The notes under the pieces were generated by a model. That model saw only the letters and a list, made by a program, of their open reading frames with translations. It was not told where the DNA came from and searched no databases. Positions 35,541-45,450 of a DNA stretch of 64,000 nt are shown here, in pieces. Source of the stretch: Paracoccus luteus (GTDB lineage: Bacteria; Pseudomonadota; Alphaproteobacteria; Rhodobacterales; Rhodobacteraceae); the NCBI RefSeq assembly GCF_004522155.1, contig NZ_SDEA01000003.1, forward strand, positions 135,413-199,412, read 5' to 3'. How positions within the stretch are numbered: the first letter of the stretch is position 1; each line of letters starts with the position of its first letter. A program made the translations under genes and the position numbers.

Positions 35541-36112
35541 GAGGTGGCCTTTCGGTCGTTGGCGTCCCGGCGGGACAGCGTGTTCAGCGCCAGCAGGCGC
35601 ATGGCCCCGGCAAGCGCCGGATCGGAAAACTGCGCCGCCAGAACCTCGGCCTGCGCCTGCCGTTCGGGGCTGGGCTGGGCCGTGCGGCGGCGGGCGGCGG
35701 GGGCGTGGTCAAAGCTCGCCTGCCCCTCGGCAAAGCCGGTGGCGGCGGTCTGGGTCACGACGACGCGCGACACCGCGTTGAAGCCATAGCAGGCGTTCAC
35801 CCGTTCGCGGATGCGCGGCAGGTCCATCTGCACCAGCGGCGCCTGCGCGCCAGTGGTCAGCAGGGTCAGCGTGGCGCCCATGCCCTTGCCGTGGCTGACC
35901 TTGACCGGGCGGGTATGGGCCGCCGTCTGCGCGCCCACGATCTCGGGCCAGTGGGTCAGCAGGCGGGCGACGGCAAAGCCGCGCTTTTCCGCGCCGCGGC
36001 GGATGTCGGTCGCGACCAGCAGGGCGGCGGCCTCGAACCCCCGCATCCGGCGGCGGGCCGGGCGGTCCTCGGCCTTGGGCCGGGTGGGGGTCTGGGGCGC
36101 GGCACGGGCCAT
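35537..36112 (-). CDS. dciA: DUF721/DciA family replication-associated protein
   Basis: The 191-residue protein has the DUF721 core: FAVARLLTHWPEIVGAQTAA, a basic stretch, and LVQMDLPRIRERVNACYGFN. DciA proteins help load the replicative helicase in bacteria without DnaC. ATG 36112 is chosen; a much longer frame upstream is only overlap with mutY on the other strand. The gene is divergent from mutY with 69 bp between starts. Confidence 0.85.
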   Translation of the reverse strand: MARAAPQTPTRPKAEDRPARRRMRGFEAAALLVATDIRRGAEKRGFAVARLLTHWPEIVGAQTAAHTRPVKVSHGKGMGATLTLLTTGAQAPLVQMDLPRIRERVNACYGFNAVSRVVVTQTAATGFAEGQASFDHAPAARRRTAQPSPERQAQAEVLAAQFSDPALAGAMRLLALNTLSRRDANDRKATS

Positions 36113-36181
36113 CTGGTTCCGACGCAAAGGATTGCCGGCGCACTCTGGACCGGCGTTGCAAGGGATGCCAGACCGGCGCCC

Positions 36182-37219
36182 ATGACGAAACGGGAAAGTT
36201 TGCGTGACCATCGCGCGGGCGACGGCGATGTCGCGGCGCGGTTGCTGGTCTGGTATGACCGCCACGCCCGGGTGCTGCCCTGGCGGGTGCCGCCGGGCGG
36301 GACGGGGGCCGATCCCTATCGCGTGTGGCTGTCGGAAATCATGCTGCAGCAGACGACGGTGGCGGCGGTGCGCGGCTATTTCGACCGCTTCACCGCGCTG
36401 TGGCCGGACGTGCAGGCGCTGGCCCGCGCGGACGAGGCGCGGGTGATGGCCGAATGGGCGGGGCTTGGCTATTACGCCCGCGCCCGCAACCTGGTCGCCT
36501 GCGCCCGCGCCGTCGCGGCGGCGGGCGGGTTCCCCGACACGCGCGAGGGGCTGGCGGCGTTGCCGGGGATCGGCGCCTATACCTCGGCCGCGATCGCCGC
36601 CATCGCCTTTGGCCGGGCCGAGACGGTGGTTGACGGCAACGTCGAACGCGTGGTGGCGCGCCTCTTCGCCGTGCAGACCCCGCTGCCGGCGGCAAGGCGA
36701 GAGCTGACGGCGCTGGCCGCGACCCTGACCCCCGCCGACCGGCCGGGCGATTTCGCGCAGGCGATGATGGACCTGGGCGCGACGATCTGCACCCCGCGCC
36801 GCCCGGCCTGCGGCATCTGCCCGCTGACGCAGATATGCGCGGCCCGCGCGCAAGGCATCGCCGCCGACCTGCCCCGCCGCGCCCCGAAAGCGCCGCGTCC
36901 CGTCCGCACCGGCACCGCCTGGGTCGCGCTGGACGCGACCGGCGTGCTGGTCGAACGCCGCCCCGCGCGCGGGCTGCTGGGGGGGACGCTCGCCTTCCCC
37001 TCGACCGGGTGGGACGGCAGCGAGCTGCCGCCGCCGCAGGACGGCGGCTGGCAGGCGTTGGGCGAGGTGCGCCACGTCTTCACCCATTTCGAGCTGCGTC
37101 TGACGGTGCTGCGCGCGCGACTGCGCAATCCTGCGCGCGGAGAGGTGGTTTCGCGCGAAGGGTTCGATCCGCTGACGTTGCCGGGGCTGATGCGCAAGGT
37201 CTGGGCGCTGGCGGAATGA
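36182..37219 (+). CDS. mutY: A/G-specific adenine DNA glycosylase
   Basis: The 345-residue repair enzyme removes adenine paired with 8-oxoguanine. The catalytic glutamate is in LSEIMLQQTTV, the HhH motif is LPGIGAYTSAAIAAIA, and the catalytic aspartate is in VVDGNVERVV. The 4Fe-4S cysteines (C-x6-C-x2-C-x5-C) lie in CTPRRPACGICPLTQIC. A C-terminal NUDIX-like domain reads oxidised guanine. The start is ATG 36182. Confidence 0.95.
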   Translation: MTKRESLRDHRAGDGDVAARLLVWYDRHARVLPWRVPPGGTGADPYRVWLSEIMLQQTTVAAVRGYFDRFTALWPDVQALARADEARVMAEWAGLGYYARARNLVACARAVAAAGGFPDTREGLAALPGIGAYTSAAIAAIAFGRAETVVDGNVERVVARLFAVQTPLPAARRELTALAATLTPADRPGDFAQAMMDLGATICTPRRPACGICPLTQICAARAQGIAADLPRRAPKAPRPVRTGTAWVALDATGVLVERRPARGLLGGTLAFPSTGWDGSELPPPQDGGWQALGEVRHVFTHFELRLTVLRARLRNPARGEVVSREGFDPLTLPGLMRKVWALAE

Positions 37220-37348
37220 ACGCCGGTTTGCCGCCGCCCGCCGGGGCTGCCACCGGAAACCGCACGCGCTCCCGCCCCGGCATCCGCAACCCCGGCCGCG
37301 AACCCGGCGCCGTTCCAACGCGCGATCCGTGCGGCCCGCAACGCCAGT

Positions 37349-37410
37349 GATCTCTTGGCCCAAAATATCCTGGGGGAGGCCGCGCCAGCGGCCGGGGGCA
37401 AAGCCCCCCG
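37349..37410. repeat. Intergenic repeat copy 4
   Basis: The copy has GATCTCTTGG, the core CAAAATATCCTGGGGGA, and hairpins GGCCGCGCCAGCGGCC and CCGGGGGCAAAGCCCCCCGG. It lies between the convergent ends of mutY and argF and could terminate argF. Confidence 0.8.
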
Positions 37411-37416
37411 GCACCC

Positions 37417-38343
37417 TCAGACCCCCAGGCACCAGCGCATCACCGCCTTTTGCGCGTGCAGGCGGTTCTCGGCCTCGTCCCAGACGACGCTGTTCGGGCC
37501 GTCCATCACGGCCGAGGTCACCTCGTCCTCGCGGTGGGCGGGCAGGCAGTGCATGAACAGCGCGTCGGGCTTGGCCTGCGCCATCAGCGATTCGTTGATC
37601 TGATAGCCGCGCAGCTGGTTGTGGCGGCGTTCCTTGGCCGATTGCGGGTCGTGCATGCTGACCCATGTGTCGGTGACGACCAGGTCCGCGCCCTCGACCG
37701 CGCGGGCGGGGTCGCGCTCGATTTCGGCACGGACGCCCTGGGCGCGGGCGAACTCCAGCCACTCGCGTTCCGGGTCCAGGGGCGGCGGCCCGGTGAAGGT
37801 GAAGTCGAAGCCGAACTGCCCCGCCGCCTGGATCATGCTGGCGCAGACGTTGTTGCCGTCCCCCGACCAGACGACCTTGCGCCCCGCGATCGGGCCGCGA
37901 TGTTCCTCGAACGTCATCACGTCGGCCATGATCTGGCAGGGGTGGGTGCGGTTGGTCAGCCCGTTGATGACCGGGACGCTGGCGTATTCCGCCATCTCCT
38001 GCAGCGTCGCCTCCTCGAACGTGCGGATCATGATCAGGTCCACGTAACGCGACAGGACGCGGGCGGTGTCGGCGATGGTCTCGCCGTGGCCCAGCTGCAT
38101 CTCCTGGCCCGACAGCACCATCGTCTGGCCCCCCATCTGCCGCACGCCCAGGTCAAAGCTGACGCGGGTGCGGGTGGAGGGTTTTTCGAAGATCAGCGCG
38201 ACCATGCGGTTCGCCAGCGGCTGTTCGGCGTCGGGGGTGCCCTTGGGGGCGCCGTCGCGGGCGTCCTTCATCCGGCGCGCGGTGTCGATGATCGCCCGCA
38301 GGTCGGATTTCGAGGTCGTGTGAATGTCGAGAAAGCTGTTCAT
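37417..38343 (-). CDS. argF: Ornithine carbamoyltransferase
   Basis: The 308-residue enzyme makes citrulline from ornithine and carbamoyl phosphate. It has the carbamoyl-phosphate motif STRTR at residues 56-60, HPCQ in [12 protein letters not shown], and HCLP in [10 protein letters not shown]. All catalytic motifs are intact. In many relatives argF directly follows argD; here the two are separated, with arginase upstream of argF on the same strand. Confidence 0.95.
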   Translation of the reverse strand: MNSFLDIHTTSKSDLRAIIDTARRMKDARDGAPKGTPDAEQPLANRMVALIFEKPSTRTRVSFDLGVRQMGGQTMVLSGQEMQLGHGETIADTARVLSRYVDLIMIRTFEEATLQEMAEYASVPVINGLTNRTHPCQIMADVMTFEEHRGPIAGRKVVWSGDGNNVCASMIQAAGQFGFDFTFTGPPPLDPEREWLEFARAQGVRAEIERDPARAVEGADLVVTDTWVSMHDPQSAKERRHNQLRGYQINESLMAQAKPDALFMHCLPAHREDEVTSAVMDGPNSVVWDEAENRLHAQKAVMRWCLGV

Positions 38344-38700
38344 GATCTGCCTGTTGGGTCGCGTCCGGGGGGGCGGAGCCGGGATCGGGGGTCAGCCGGG
38401 AAAAGGCCGGGGGGCGGGGTGCCGGTCCGGTCAGGCTCGTCGGTGCGCGCGCGTGCCGCGTTCGGCCGCGCAGGGGGGCCGAGGCAGGAAGCGAACAGCT
38501 GATCGTGCGGGCTTACACATGATCGCGGCACTTCACCGGGCGAGGGGGGCGCGGTCAAGCCCCCCGACGCCCGCGCCCTGCCCCATCTTCTGGCCTCAAG
38601 TATCCCGGGCTGGCGAACGCCCGGAAAACGGTCCGGTGGACCGTTTTCAGCGGGCCAGGGGCGAAGCCCCAGCGGGGCAGCGCCCCGGCCTGCCCTCGCG
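38344..38700. other. Gap between arginase and argF
   Basis: This 357-bp region upstream of argF has no supported gene. Its main content is a long-form copy of the dispersed repeat (38585-38672), close to the arginase stop; the rest shows nothing I recognise. Confidence 0.5.
38585..38672. repeat. Intergenic repeat copy 5, long form with hairpins
   Basis: The copy has ATCTTCTGG, the core CAAGTATCCCGGG and three hairpins. The central perfect one at 38624-38648 has the same 25 bases as 24361-24385. It sits just after the arginase stop and could end arginase transcription. Confidence 0.8.
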
Positions 38701-39618
38701 TCAGCCCGCCCGCGTCGGACGGTCGAACACCTTGCGGCCCATCAGGCTGCCGACCAGATCGACCATCATCCGCGCGGTGCGGCCCTTTTCGTCCAGGAAC
38801 GGGTTCAGCTCGACCAAGTCCAGCGAGGTCATCAGCCCGCTTTCGTGGATCAGTTCGCAGACCAGATGCGCCTCGCGGAAGGTCGCGCCGCCGGGGACCG
38901 TGGTGCCCACCGCAGGCGCGACCGAGGGGTCGAGGAAATCCACGTCCAGGCTGACGTGCAGCATCCCGTCCGCGGCGCGCACCTTCTCAAGAAAAGCCCG
39001 CATCGGCACGGCAAAGCCGTATTCGTCCAGCACCCGCATGTCGTTGACCACGATGTCGGTCGCCGCCAGCGCCGCGTGTTCCGCCGGATCGACGCTGCGG
39101 ATGCCGAACAGGCAGATGTTGGCCTCCGGCACCGGGGCGGGAAACGGAGGGAACGCGTCGAACCCCGCGTGGCCGGCCAGATAGCCGACGGGCGTGCCGT
39201 GCAGGTTGCCCGATTCGGTCGTCTCGACGCTGTGGATGTCGCTGTGCGCGTCCAGCCACAGCACGAACAGCGGCCGCCCGGCCTCGGCCGCGTGGGCGGC
39301 GGCGGCGGCCGATCCCAGCGACAGCGAATGATCGCCGCCCAGGAACACCGGCATTCCCCGCGCCAGCGCCGCGCGGCCGGCGGCGGCCAGCGCGCGGGTC
39401 CAGCCCAGCGTTTCGGGCAGGTGGCGCACGGCGGCGTTGGCGCTGGTCTCGGTCCCCGAGGGGCCGGGGTCGATGTCGCCCATGTCCTCGACCGTGTGGC
39501 CCAGCGCGGCCAGCGTCCGCGCGATTCCCGCGACGCGATAGGCGGCCGGTCCCATCAGGCAGCCGGGCCGCTGCTGGCCGCTGTCCACCGGCGCGCCGAT
39601 CAGGATGCAATGGGTCAT
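38701..39618 (-). CDS. rocF: Arginase
   Basis: The 305-residue ureohydrolase splits arginine into ornithine and urea. Its Mn-binding motifs are GGDHSLS, DAHSD in LWLDAHSDIHS, and SLDVDFLDP. The expected arginase pattern ESGNLHGTP is also present. ATG 39618 is the start; the long open frame to the right runs through a tRNA gene and a minisatellite and is not coding. The gene starts 19 bp downstream of tRNA-Leu. Confidence 0.95.
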   Translation of the reverse strand: MTHCILIGAPVDSGQQRPGCLMGPAAYRVAGIARTLAALGHTVEDMGDIDPGPSGTETSANAAVRHLPETLGWTRALAAAGRAALARGMPVFLGGDHSLSLGSAAAAAHAAEAGRPLFVLWLDAHSDIHSVETTESGNLHGTPVGYLAGHAGFDAFPPFPAPVPEANICLFGIRSVDPAEHAALAATDIVVNDMRVLDEYGFAVPMRAFLEKVRAADGMLHVSLDVDFLDPSVAPAVGTTVPGGATFREAHLVCELIHESGLMTSLDLVELNPFLDEKGRTARMMVDLVGSLMGRKVFDRPTRAG

Positions 39619-39636
39619 CGTTTCCCCCGTTTGGCG

Positions 39637-39721
39637 TGGTGCGGGCGGCGGGACTTGAACCCGCACGGCCAGAGGCCCAGGGAGTTTAAGTCCCATGCGT
39701 CTACCATTCCGCCACGCCCGC
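39637..39721 (-). tRNA. tRNA-Leu (anticodon UAA)
   Basis: The 85-nt gene has the acceptor stem GCGGGCG/CGCCCGC, an encoded CCA end, the anticodon loop CTTAAAC (anticodon UAA), a long class II variable arm, and the T-loop GGTTCAAGTCC. The long variable arm and anticodon identify leucine. Confidence 0.97.
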
Positions 39722-39813
39722 GCCGGGTCAGGGGTAAGGGGCCGCGCGCCGGCCGGCAAGGGTCCACGGCCGCGCCCGCCCCGCCGACTGCGGCAGCTTG
39801 CGCCGCCATCCCG

Positions 39814-40613
39814 GTTCCCCCGGCAGGCAACAGCTGGAACCTGCCCGCCACCTGCGGCACCCCGCGCCGCGCCCGGTTCCCCCGGCGGGCTGAAGCAGCA
39901 ACCGCCCCGTCGCCTGCGGCACCCCGAGCGCCCCGCGCCCGGGTCCCCCGGCGGGCAAACAGCTGGACCCTGCCCGCCACGCGCGGCACCCCGCGCCGCG
40001 CCCGGTTCCCCCGGCGGGCTGCAGCAGCAACCGCCCCGTCGCCTGCGGCCCCCCGAGCGCCCCGCGCCCGGTTCCCCCGGCGGGCAAACAGCCGGACCCG
40101 GCCCGCCGCCTGCGGCACCCCGCGCGCCCCGCGCCCGGTTCCCCCGGCGGGCAAACAGCTGGACCCTGCCCGTCACGTGCGGCACCCCGCGCCGCGCCCG
40201 GTTCCCCCGGCGGGCTGAAGCAGCAACCGCCCCGTCGCCTGCGGCACCCCGAGCGCCCCGCGCCCGGTTCCCCCGGCGGGCAAACAGCTGGACCCTGCCC
40301 GTCACGTGCGGCACCCCGCGCCGCGCCCGGTTCCCCCGGCGGGCTGAAGCAGCAACCGCCCCGTCGCCTGCGGCACCCCGAGCGCCCCGCGCCCGGTTCC
40401 CCCGGCGGGCAAACAGCTGGACCCTGCCCGTCACGTGCGGCACCCCGCGCCGCGCCCGGTTCCCCCGGCGGGCTGAAGCAGCAACCGCCCCGTCGCCTGC
40501 GGCACCCCGAGCGCCCCGCGCCCGGTTCCCCCGGCGGGCAAACAGCCGCAACCGGCCCGCCGCCTGCGGCACCCCGAGCGCCCCGCGCCCGGTTCCCCCG
40601 GCGGGCTGAAGCC
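39814..40613. repeat. Minisatellite of 129-bp units
   Basis: About 0.8 kb is built from two alternating half-units. Type A begins AAACAGCTGGACCCTGCCCG and type B begins TGAAGCAGCAACCGCCCCGT; each ends GCGCCCGGTTCCCCCGGCGG. Type A starts recur at 40153, 40282 and 40411, giving a 129-bp period (43 codons). There are about five full units plus single half-units. Because the period is a multiple of three and GC-rich, several frames stay open on both strands; none has a credible start, so I call no gene. It lies between tRNA-Leu and alkB. Confidence 0.93.
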
Positions 40614-40627
40614 GCTAGAACGCCGCC

Positions 40628-41749
40628 ATGACGCTGCGATCCGCCCTGCCGTTCTGGATGTCGCTGATGCTGGTGCCGCTGGCCGTGCTGGCGACCCTGC
40701 GGGGCGGCTGGTGGTGGGTGCTGATGCCCGCCTGCGCGTGGTATCTGGTCACCGCGCTGGACGGGGTGCTGGGGCTGAACCCGGACAACCCCGACCCCGA
40801 CACGCCCACCGCGCAGCTGCGCTGGCACCGCGCCATCACCGTGATCTGGTTTCCCGTGCAGGCCGCGGTGGTCTTCTGGGCGATCTGGCACGTGACCCAC
40901 ACGGCCCCCCTGGGCGGGTGGGAGAGGCTGGGCCTGTTCTTCGGCCTCGGCGTGATGTCGGGCACCATCGGCATGGTCTATGCGCACGAGCTGCTGCACC
41001 AGAAACCCGCGTGGGAGCGGGCCCTGGGCGACCTGCTGCTGGCGATGACGCTGTATTCGCATTTCCGCACCGAACATCTGCTGGTCCATCACGCCTGGGT
41101 CGCCACCCCCCGCGACGCGGTGTCGGCGCGCTATAACGAGGGGTTCTTTCGCTATTTCGCCCGCGTGCTGGCCGACTGCCCGCGATCCGCCTGGGCGGCG
41201 GAAGCGCGGCTGCTGGCGCGGCTGGGGCGGCCGTGGTGGGACCGGCGCAACCCGTTCTGGCGATACGCGGCGCTGCAAGGGGCGATGCTGGCGCTGGCCG
41301 CCGTGCTGGGCGGCTGGCAAGGCGTGGCGCTGTTCGCCTTCCAGGCCTTCGTCGCCGTCTGGCAGCTTGAGCTGACGAACTATGTCGAGCATTACGGCCT
41401 GACCCGGCGGCATCTGGGGGACGGGCGGTATGAACACGTCCTGCCGCGCCACAGCTGGAATGCCAGCCACACGGCGTCGAACTGGCTGCTGATCAATCTG
41501 CAGCGCCATTCCGACCACCACTACAAACCCGACCGGCGGTTCCCCCTGCTGCAGACCTATGCCGAGGATCAGGCCCCGCAACTGCCCCTCGGGTATCCGG
41601 CGATGACCTTCGTGGCGATGGTCCCGCCGTGGTGGCGGCGGCGGATGAACCCCCGCGTGCGGGCATGGCGGCGGCAGTTCTATCCCGACGTGACCGACTG
41701 GGGGCCGTATAACCGGGGCGAGAACCCGATGCCGCGCCGGGCGCTTTAG
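40628..41749 (+). CDS. alkB: Alkane 1-monooxygenase (AlkB family)
   Basis: The 373-residue integral membrane di-iron hydroxylase has about six hydrophobic segments. The histidine boxes are AHELLHQ, EHLLVHHAW and LQRHSDHHYKPDR, plus NYVEHYGL, all typical of AlkB. It should hydroxylate the terminal methyl group of alkanes using rubredoxin electrons; no rubredoxin gene is beside it. The start ATG 40628 lies 14 bp after the minisatellite, so the promoter must be within or before the repeats. Confidence 0.95.
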   Translation: MTLRSALPFWMSLMLVPLAVLATLRGGWWWVLMPACAWYLVTALDGVLGLNPDNPDPDTPTAQLRWHRAITVIWFPVQAAVVFWAIWHVTHTAPLGGWERLGLFFGLGVMSGTIGMVYAHELLHQKPAWERALGDLLLAMTLYSHFRTEHLLVHHAWVATPRDAVSARYNEGFFRYFARVLADCPRSAWAAEARLLARLGRPWWDRRNPFWRYAALQGAMLALAAVLGGWQGVALFAFQAFVAVWQLELTNYVEHYGLTRRHLGDGRYEHVLPRHSWNASHTASNWLLINLQRHSDHHYKPDRRFPLLQTYAEDQAPQLPLGYPAMTFVAMVPPWWRRRMNPRVRAWRRQFYPDVTDWGPYNRGENPMPRRAL

Positions 41750-41845
41750 GGGCGAGCGGTGCGGCCCCCTGCGGCCCCGATGCCGCCGGCAACCTGCCAG
41801 CCCTTGTCGGCAGCGCGCACGGGGCGCGCTCCGGCGCAAGGGCGG

Positions 41846-41877
41846 AAAAAAGCCCCGCCGGGCGGACCCGGCGGGGC
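41846..41877 (-). terminator. Rho-independent terminator after ccrM
   Basis: On the minus strand an 11-bp perfect stem (GCCCCGCCGGG / CCCGGCGGGGC, 4-nt loop) is followed by six T. It lies about 60 bp past the ccrM stop. Confidence 0.9.
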
Positions 41878-41937
41878 AAGTCCGTCCCGTGGCGCAAGGT
41901 CGGACCTTGCGCGCCCGAGACACCGGCGACCCGGTCG

Positions 41938-43156
<1,219 letters not shown>

Positions 43157-43158
<2 letters not shown>

Positions 43159-43840
43159 AGTCACTTAGGTTTAGCTGTGGACACAACATCTTGTGGATGG
43201 CCGGAAATCCCCGCCTATGGAGGGGGCTGACCCCCCTTTCCGCCAGCGCGCGCTTGTGCGCGGGCGTGGGATAGCCCATGTTTTCCTCCCAGCCATAGCC
43301 GGGGTGCTGTTGCGCCAAATCCACCATGATGCGGTCGCGCGTCACCTTGGCGACGATGCTGGCGGCGGCGATGGACAGGCTGGCCGCGTCGCCTGCGACG
43401 ATGGCGCGCGCGGGGCGGTCCAGATCGCGAGGGATGCGGTTGCCGTCCACCAGCACGACGCAGGGCGCGCGCGGCAGCGCGGCGACGGCCCGGCACATCG
43501 CCAGATGCGCGGCGTGATAGATGTTCAGCGCCTCGATCTCCTCGACCGAGGCGTGGGCCACGGCCCAGTCGGCGCAGGCCATGACGCGCGCCGCCAGCCG
43601 TTCGCGTTCTGCCGCCGACAGTTTCTTGGAATCGTCCAGCCCGCGCGGGATGCCGCGCGCGGGCAGGATCACCGCCGCCGCCGTCACCGGCCCGGCCAGC
43701 GGCCCGCGCCCGACCTCGTCCACGCCGCAGACCAGCGTCGCGCCGCTGGCCCAGCAGTCCTTTTCATGGCGCAGCGACGGGCGCGTGGGCCGCTTGGGCC
43801 GGGGCTTCGCCACCGGCGCGCCGGGAAACAGATCCTTCAT
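43157..43840 (-). CDS. rnhB: Ribonuclease HII
   Basis: The 227-residue enzyme nicks RNA in DNA-RNA hybrids, including single ribonucleotides. The active-site motif DEVGRGPLAGP has Asp41 and Glu42; the family stretch SIAAASIVAKVTRDRIM and the end MGYPTPAHKRAL are present. It starts at ATG 43840, overlapping the allA stop as ATGA, although the two are functionally unrelated. Confidence 0.96.
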
Positions 43841-44316
43841 CGGGTGATGGTGACGGGTTCGATCGCCACCTCCTCAAGGTTGTCGCCCCCGCCCTCGCGG
43901 TCGATCACCAGGAAATCGGCGGGCCGGTCCAGCGGCGTCAGCACCCCGTGCCAGACCCCCGCGCGCAGGTTCACGCCCATGCCGGCGGGCACGATGAACG
44001 CCAGCGGCGCGCCGGGGCGGCCGCCCGCGTCGGGGGCCACGACCGACAGCCACGGGTCCGGCCCCAGCGGCATGAACGCCTGCGACCCCAGCGGATGGCG
44101 TTCCAGCAGCGCGCAGTCATAAGGCAGGCTGACCGGCTGGCTGCGAAAGATCGAAATCACCGCCTCGCCGCCGCCGCGTTCCACCGTCACCAGCGCGTGA
44201 TGGCGTTCGCAGCGCCCGGCGTTGATCAGCCGCGTGGGCGCGTCGCGCGGGGCCAGCAGATCGCCGAAGGGCGCGAACGCCTCGGGCGTGATCGGAACGG
44301 CGCGGATCGCGGTCAT
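43837..44316 (-). CDS. allA: Ureidoglycolate lyase
   Basis: The 159-residue cupin-like enzyme splits ureidoglycolate into glyoxylate and urea. Family features are PITPEAFAPFGDLL at the start, IFRSQP, LERHPLGSQAFMPL and FIVPAGMGVNLRAGVWHGVL. It is the last step of the ureide route encoded by the genes upstream on the same strand. A repeat element separates it from the ureidoglycine gene by 58 bp. Confidence 0.94.
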   Translation of the reverse strand: MTAIRAVPITPEAFAPFGDLLAPRDAPTRLINAGRCERHHALVTVERGGGEAVISIFRSQPVSLPYDCALLERHPLGSQAFMPLGPDPWLSVVAPDAGGRPGAPLAFIVPAGMGVNLRAGVWHGVLTPLDRPADFLVIDREGGGDNLEEVAIEPVTITR

Positions 44317-44320
44317 GGAT

Positions 44321-44365
44321 TCTCCTGGCGCAAATACTCCGGGGTCCGGGGCAGCGCCCCGGTCC
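44321..44365. repeat. Intergenic repeat copy 6
   Basis: The core GCAAATACTCCGGGG is followed by a GGGGCAGCGCCCC hairpin, placed between two genes of the ureide operon. Confidence 0.75.
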
Positions 44366-44374
44366 TTGGGGCGC

Positions 44375-45283
44375 TCATCGCCCCTGCCCGGCTGCGCCGA
44401 ACCACAGCGGCGCGTGGCGGTTCACGTCCTTGTAAAGCAGATAGCGGAACCGCCCCGGCCCGCCCGCATAGCAGGCCTGCGGGCAGAACGCGCGCAGCCA
44501 CATGAAATCGCCGGGGCCGACCTCGACCCAGTCGCGGTTCAGGCGATAGACGGCCTTGCCCTCCAGCACGAACAGCCCGTGTTCCATCACATGCGTCTCG
44601 GCAAAGGGGATCGAGCCGCCGGGGGTGAAGGTCACGACGGTGATGTGCATGTCGTGGCGCAGGTCGTCCAGGGCCACGAACCGCGTGGTGGACCAGCTGC
44701 CCTCGGTGTCGGGCATCGGGCTGGGCGGGATGTCGTTCTCGTTCGCCACCACCGGGTCGGGGGGCGTCACCCCGGCGGCGGGCTGCCACAGCTTGCGGAA
44801 CCAGTGGAACCCCGCGTTGCCGGGCGTCGCGTTGCGGACCGACCAGGCGGCACCGGGCGGCACATAGGCGAACCCGCCGGGCGTCAGGCGGTGGCAGGCG
44901 CCGTCGATGGTCACGTCCAGCTCGCCCCCGGTGACGAACAGCGCGCTTTCGACGCGCGGGTCGTCCTCGGGGGTGTCGCAGCCGCCGCCCTCGGCCAGTT
45001 CCACGACATACTGGCTGAAGGTTTCGGCGAACCCCGTCATCGGGCGGGCCAGCACCCACATCCGCATGCCCGTCCAGCCGGGCAGATAGGTGGTCACGAT
45101 GTCGCGCATCACGCTGCGCGGGATCACGGCATAGGCGTCGGTCAGGACCGCGGTGTCGGTGGTCAGCCCGGTCTGCGGCGGCAGCCCGGCCACCGGCCCG
45201 GCATAGCGCGACGGGGGCGGGGCGGGCGCGTCCTCGCCGGGGATGGGCGCGGGGTTGCCGGTGGGGGTGGTGTCGTCGATCAT
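44375..45283 (-). CDS. allE: (S)-ureidoglycine aminohydrolase
   Basis: The 302-residue bicupin protein has two cupin cores: ESALFVTGGELDVTIDG with GGFAYVPPG, and ETHVMEHGLFVLEGKAVY with VGPGDFMWLRAFCPQACYAG. The second has the Mn-binding Glu/His pattern of ureidoglycine aminohydrolases. It converts (S)-ureidoglycine to (S)-ureidoglycolate plus ammonia, the substrate of the next gene, allA. The proline-rich N-terminus is not conserved in character. Confidence 0.92.
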   Translation of the reverse strand: MIDDTTPTGNPAPIPGEDAPAPPPSRYAGPVAGLPPQTGLTTDTAVLTDAYAVIPRSVMRDIVTTYLPGWTGMRMWVLARPMTGFAETFSQYVVELAEGGGCDTPEDDPRVESALFVTGGELDVTIDGACHRLTPGGFAYVPPGAAWSVRNATPGNAGFHWFRKLWQPAAGVTPPDPVVANENDIPPSPMPDTEGSWSTTRFVALDDLRHDMHITVVTFTPGGSIPFAETHVMEHGLFVLEGKAVYRLNRDWVEVGPGDFMWLRAFCPQACYAGGPGRFRYLLYKDVNRHAPLWFGAAGQGR

Positions 45284-45324
45284 CGCTCTCTCCTTTTCGT
45301 GGCAGCTGCCGGGGAACTTCGCCC

Positions 45325-45450
45325 ACCGGGGGGCTTCGCCCCCCGCGCCCCCCAGGATATTTCAGCAAGGAAGAACAGCCGCGCGCGATCTTCCTTGTCC
45401 AAATATCCCGGGGGGGCCGCGCGCCAGCGCGGCGGGGGCAGCGCCCCCCT
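45325..45450. repeat. Intergenic repeat copy 7, inverted pair
   Basis: Two copies face each other: arms 45351-45374 and 45389-45412 are complementary at 20 of 24 positions (AGGATATTTC...AAGGAAGA against TCTTCCTT...AAATATCC), with a 14-nt loop. GC-rich hairpins flank both sides. It lies between puuE-uraD and the ureidoglycine gene. Confidence 0.85.

Noticed and set aside
38845-39607. Rightward open frame opposite arginase
   Set aside because: It is the antisense frame of a well-conserved enzyme and has no recognisable domain.
39780-40620. CRISPR array
   Set aside because: The repeat units are 129 bp with no unique spacers and no cas genes are near; it is a minisatellite.
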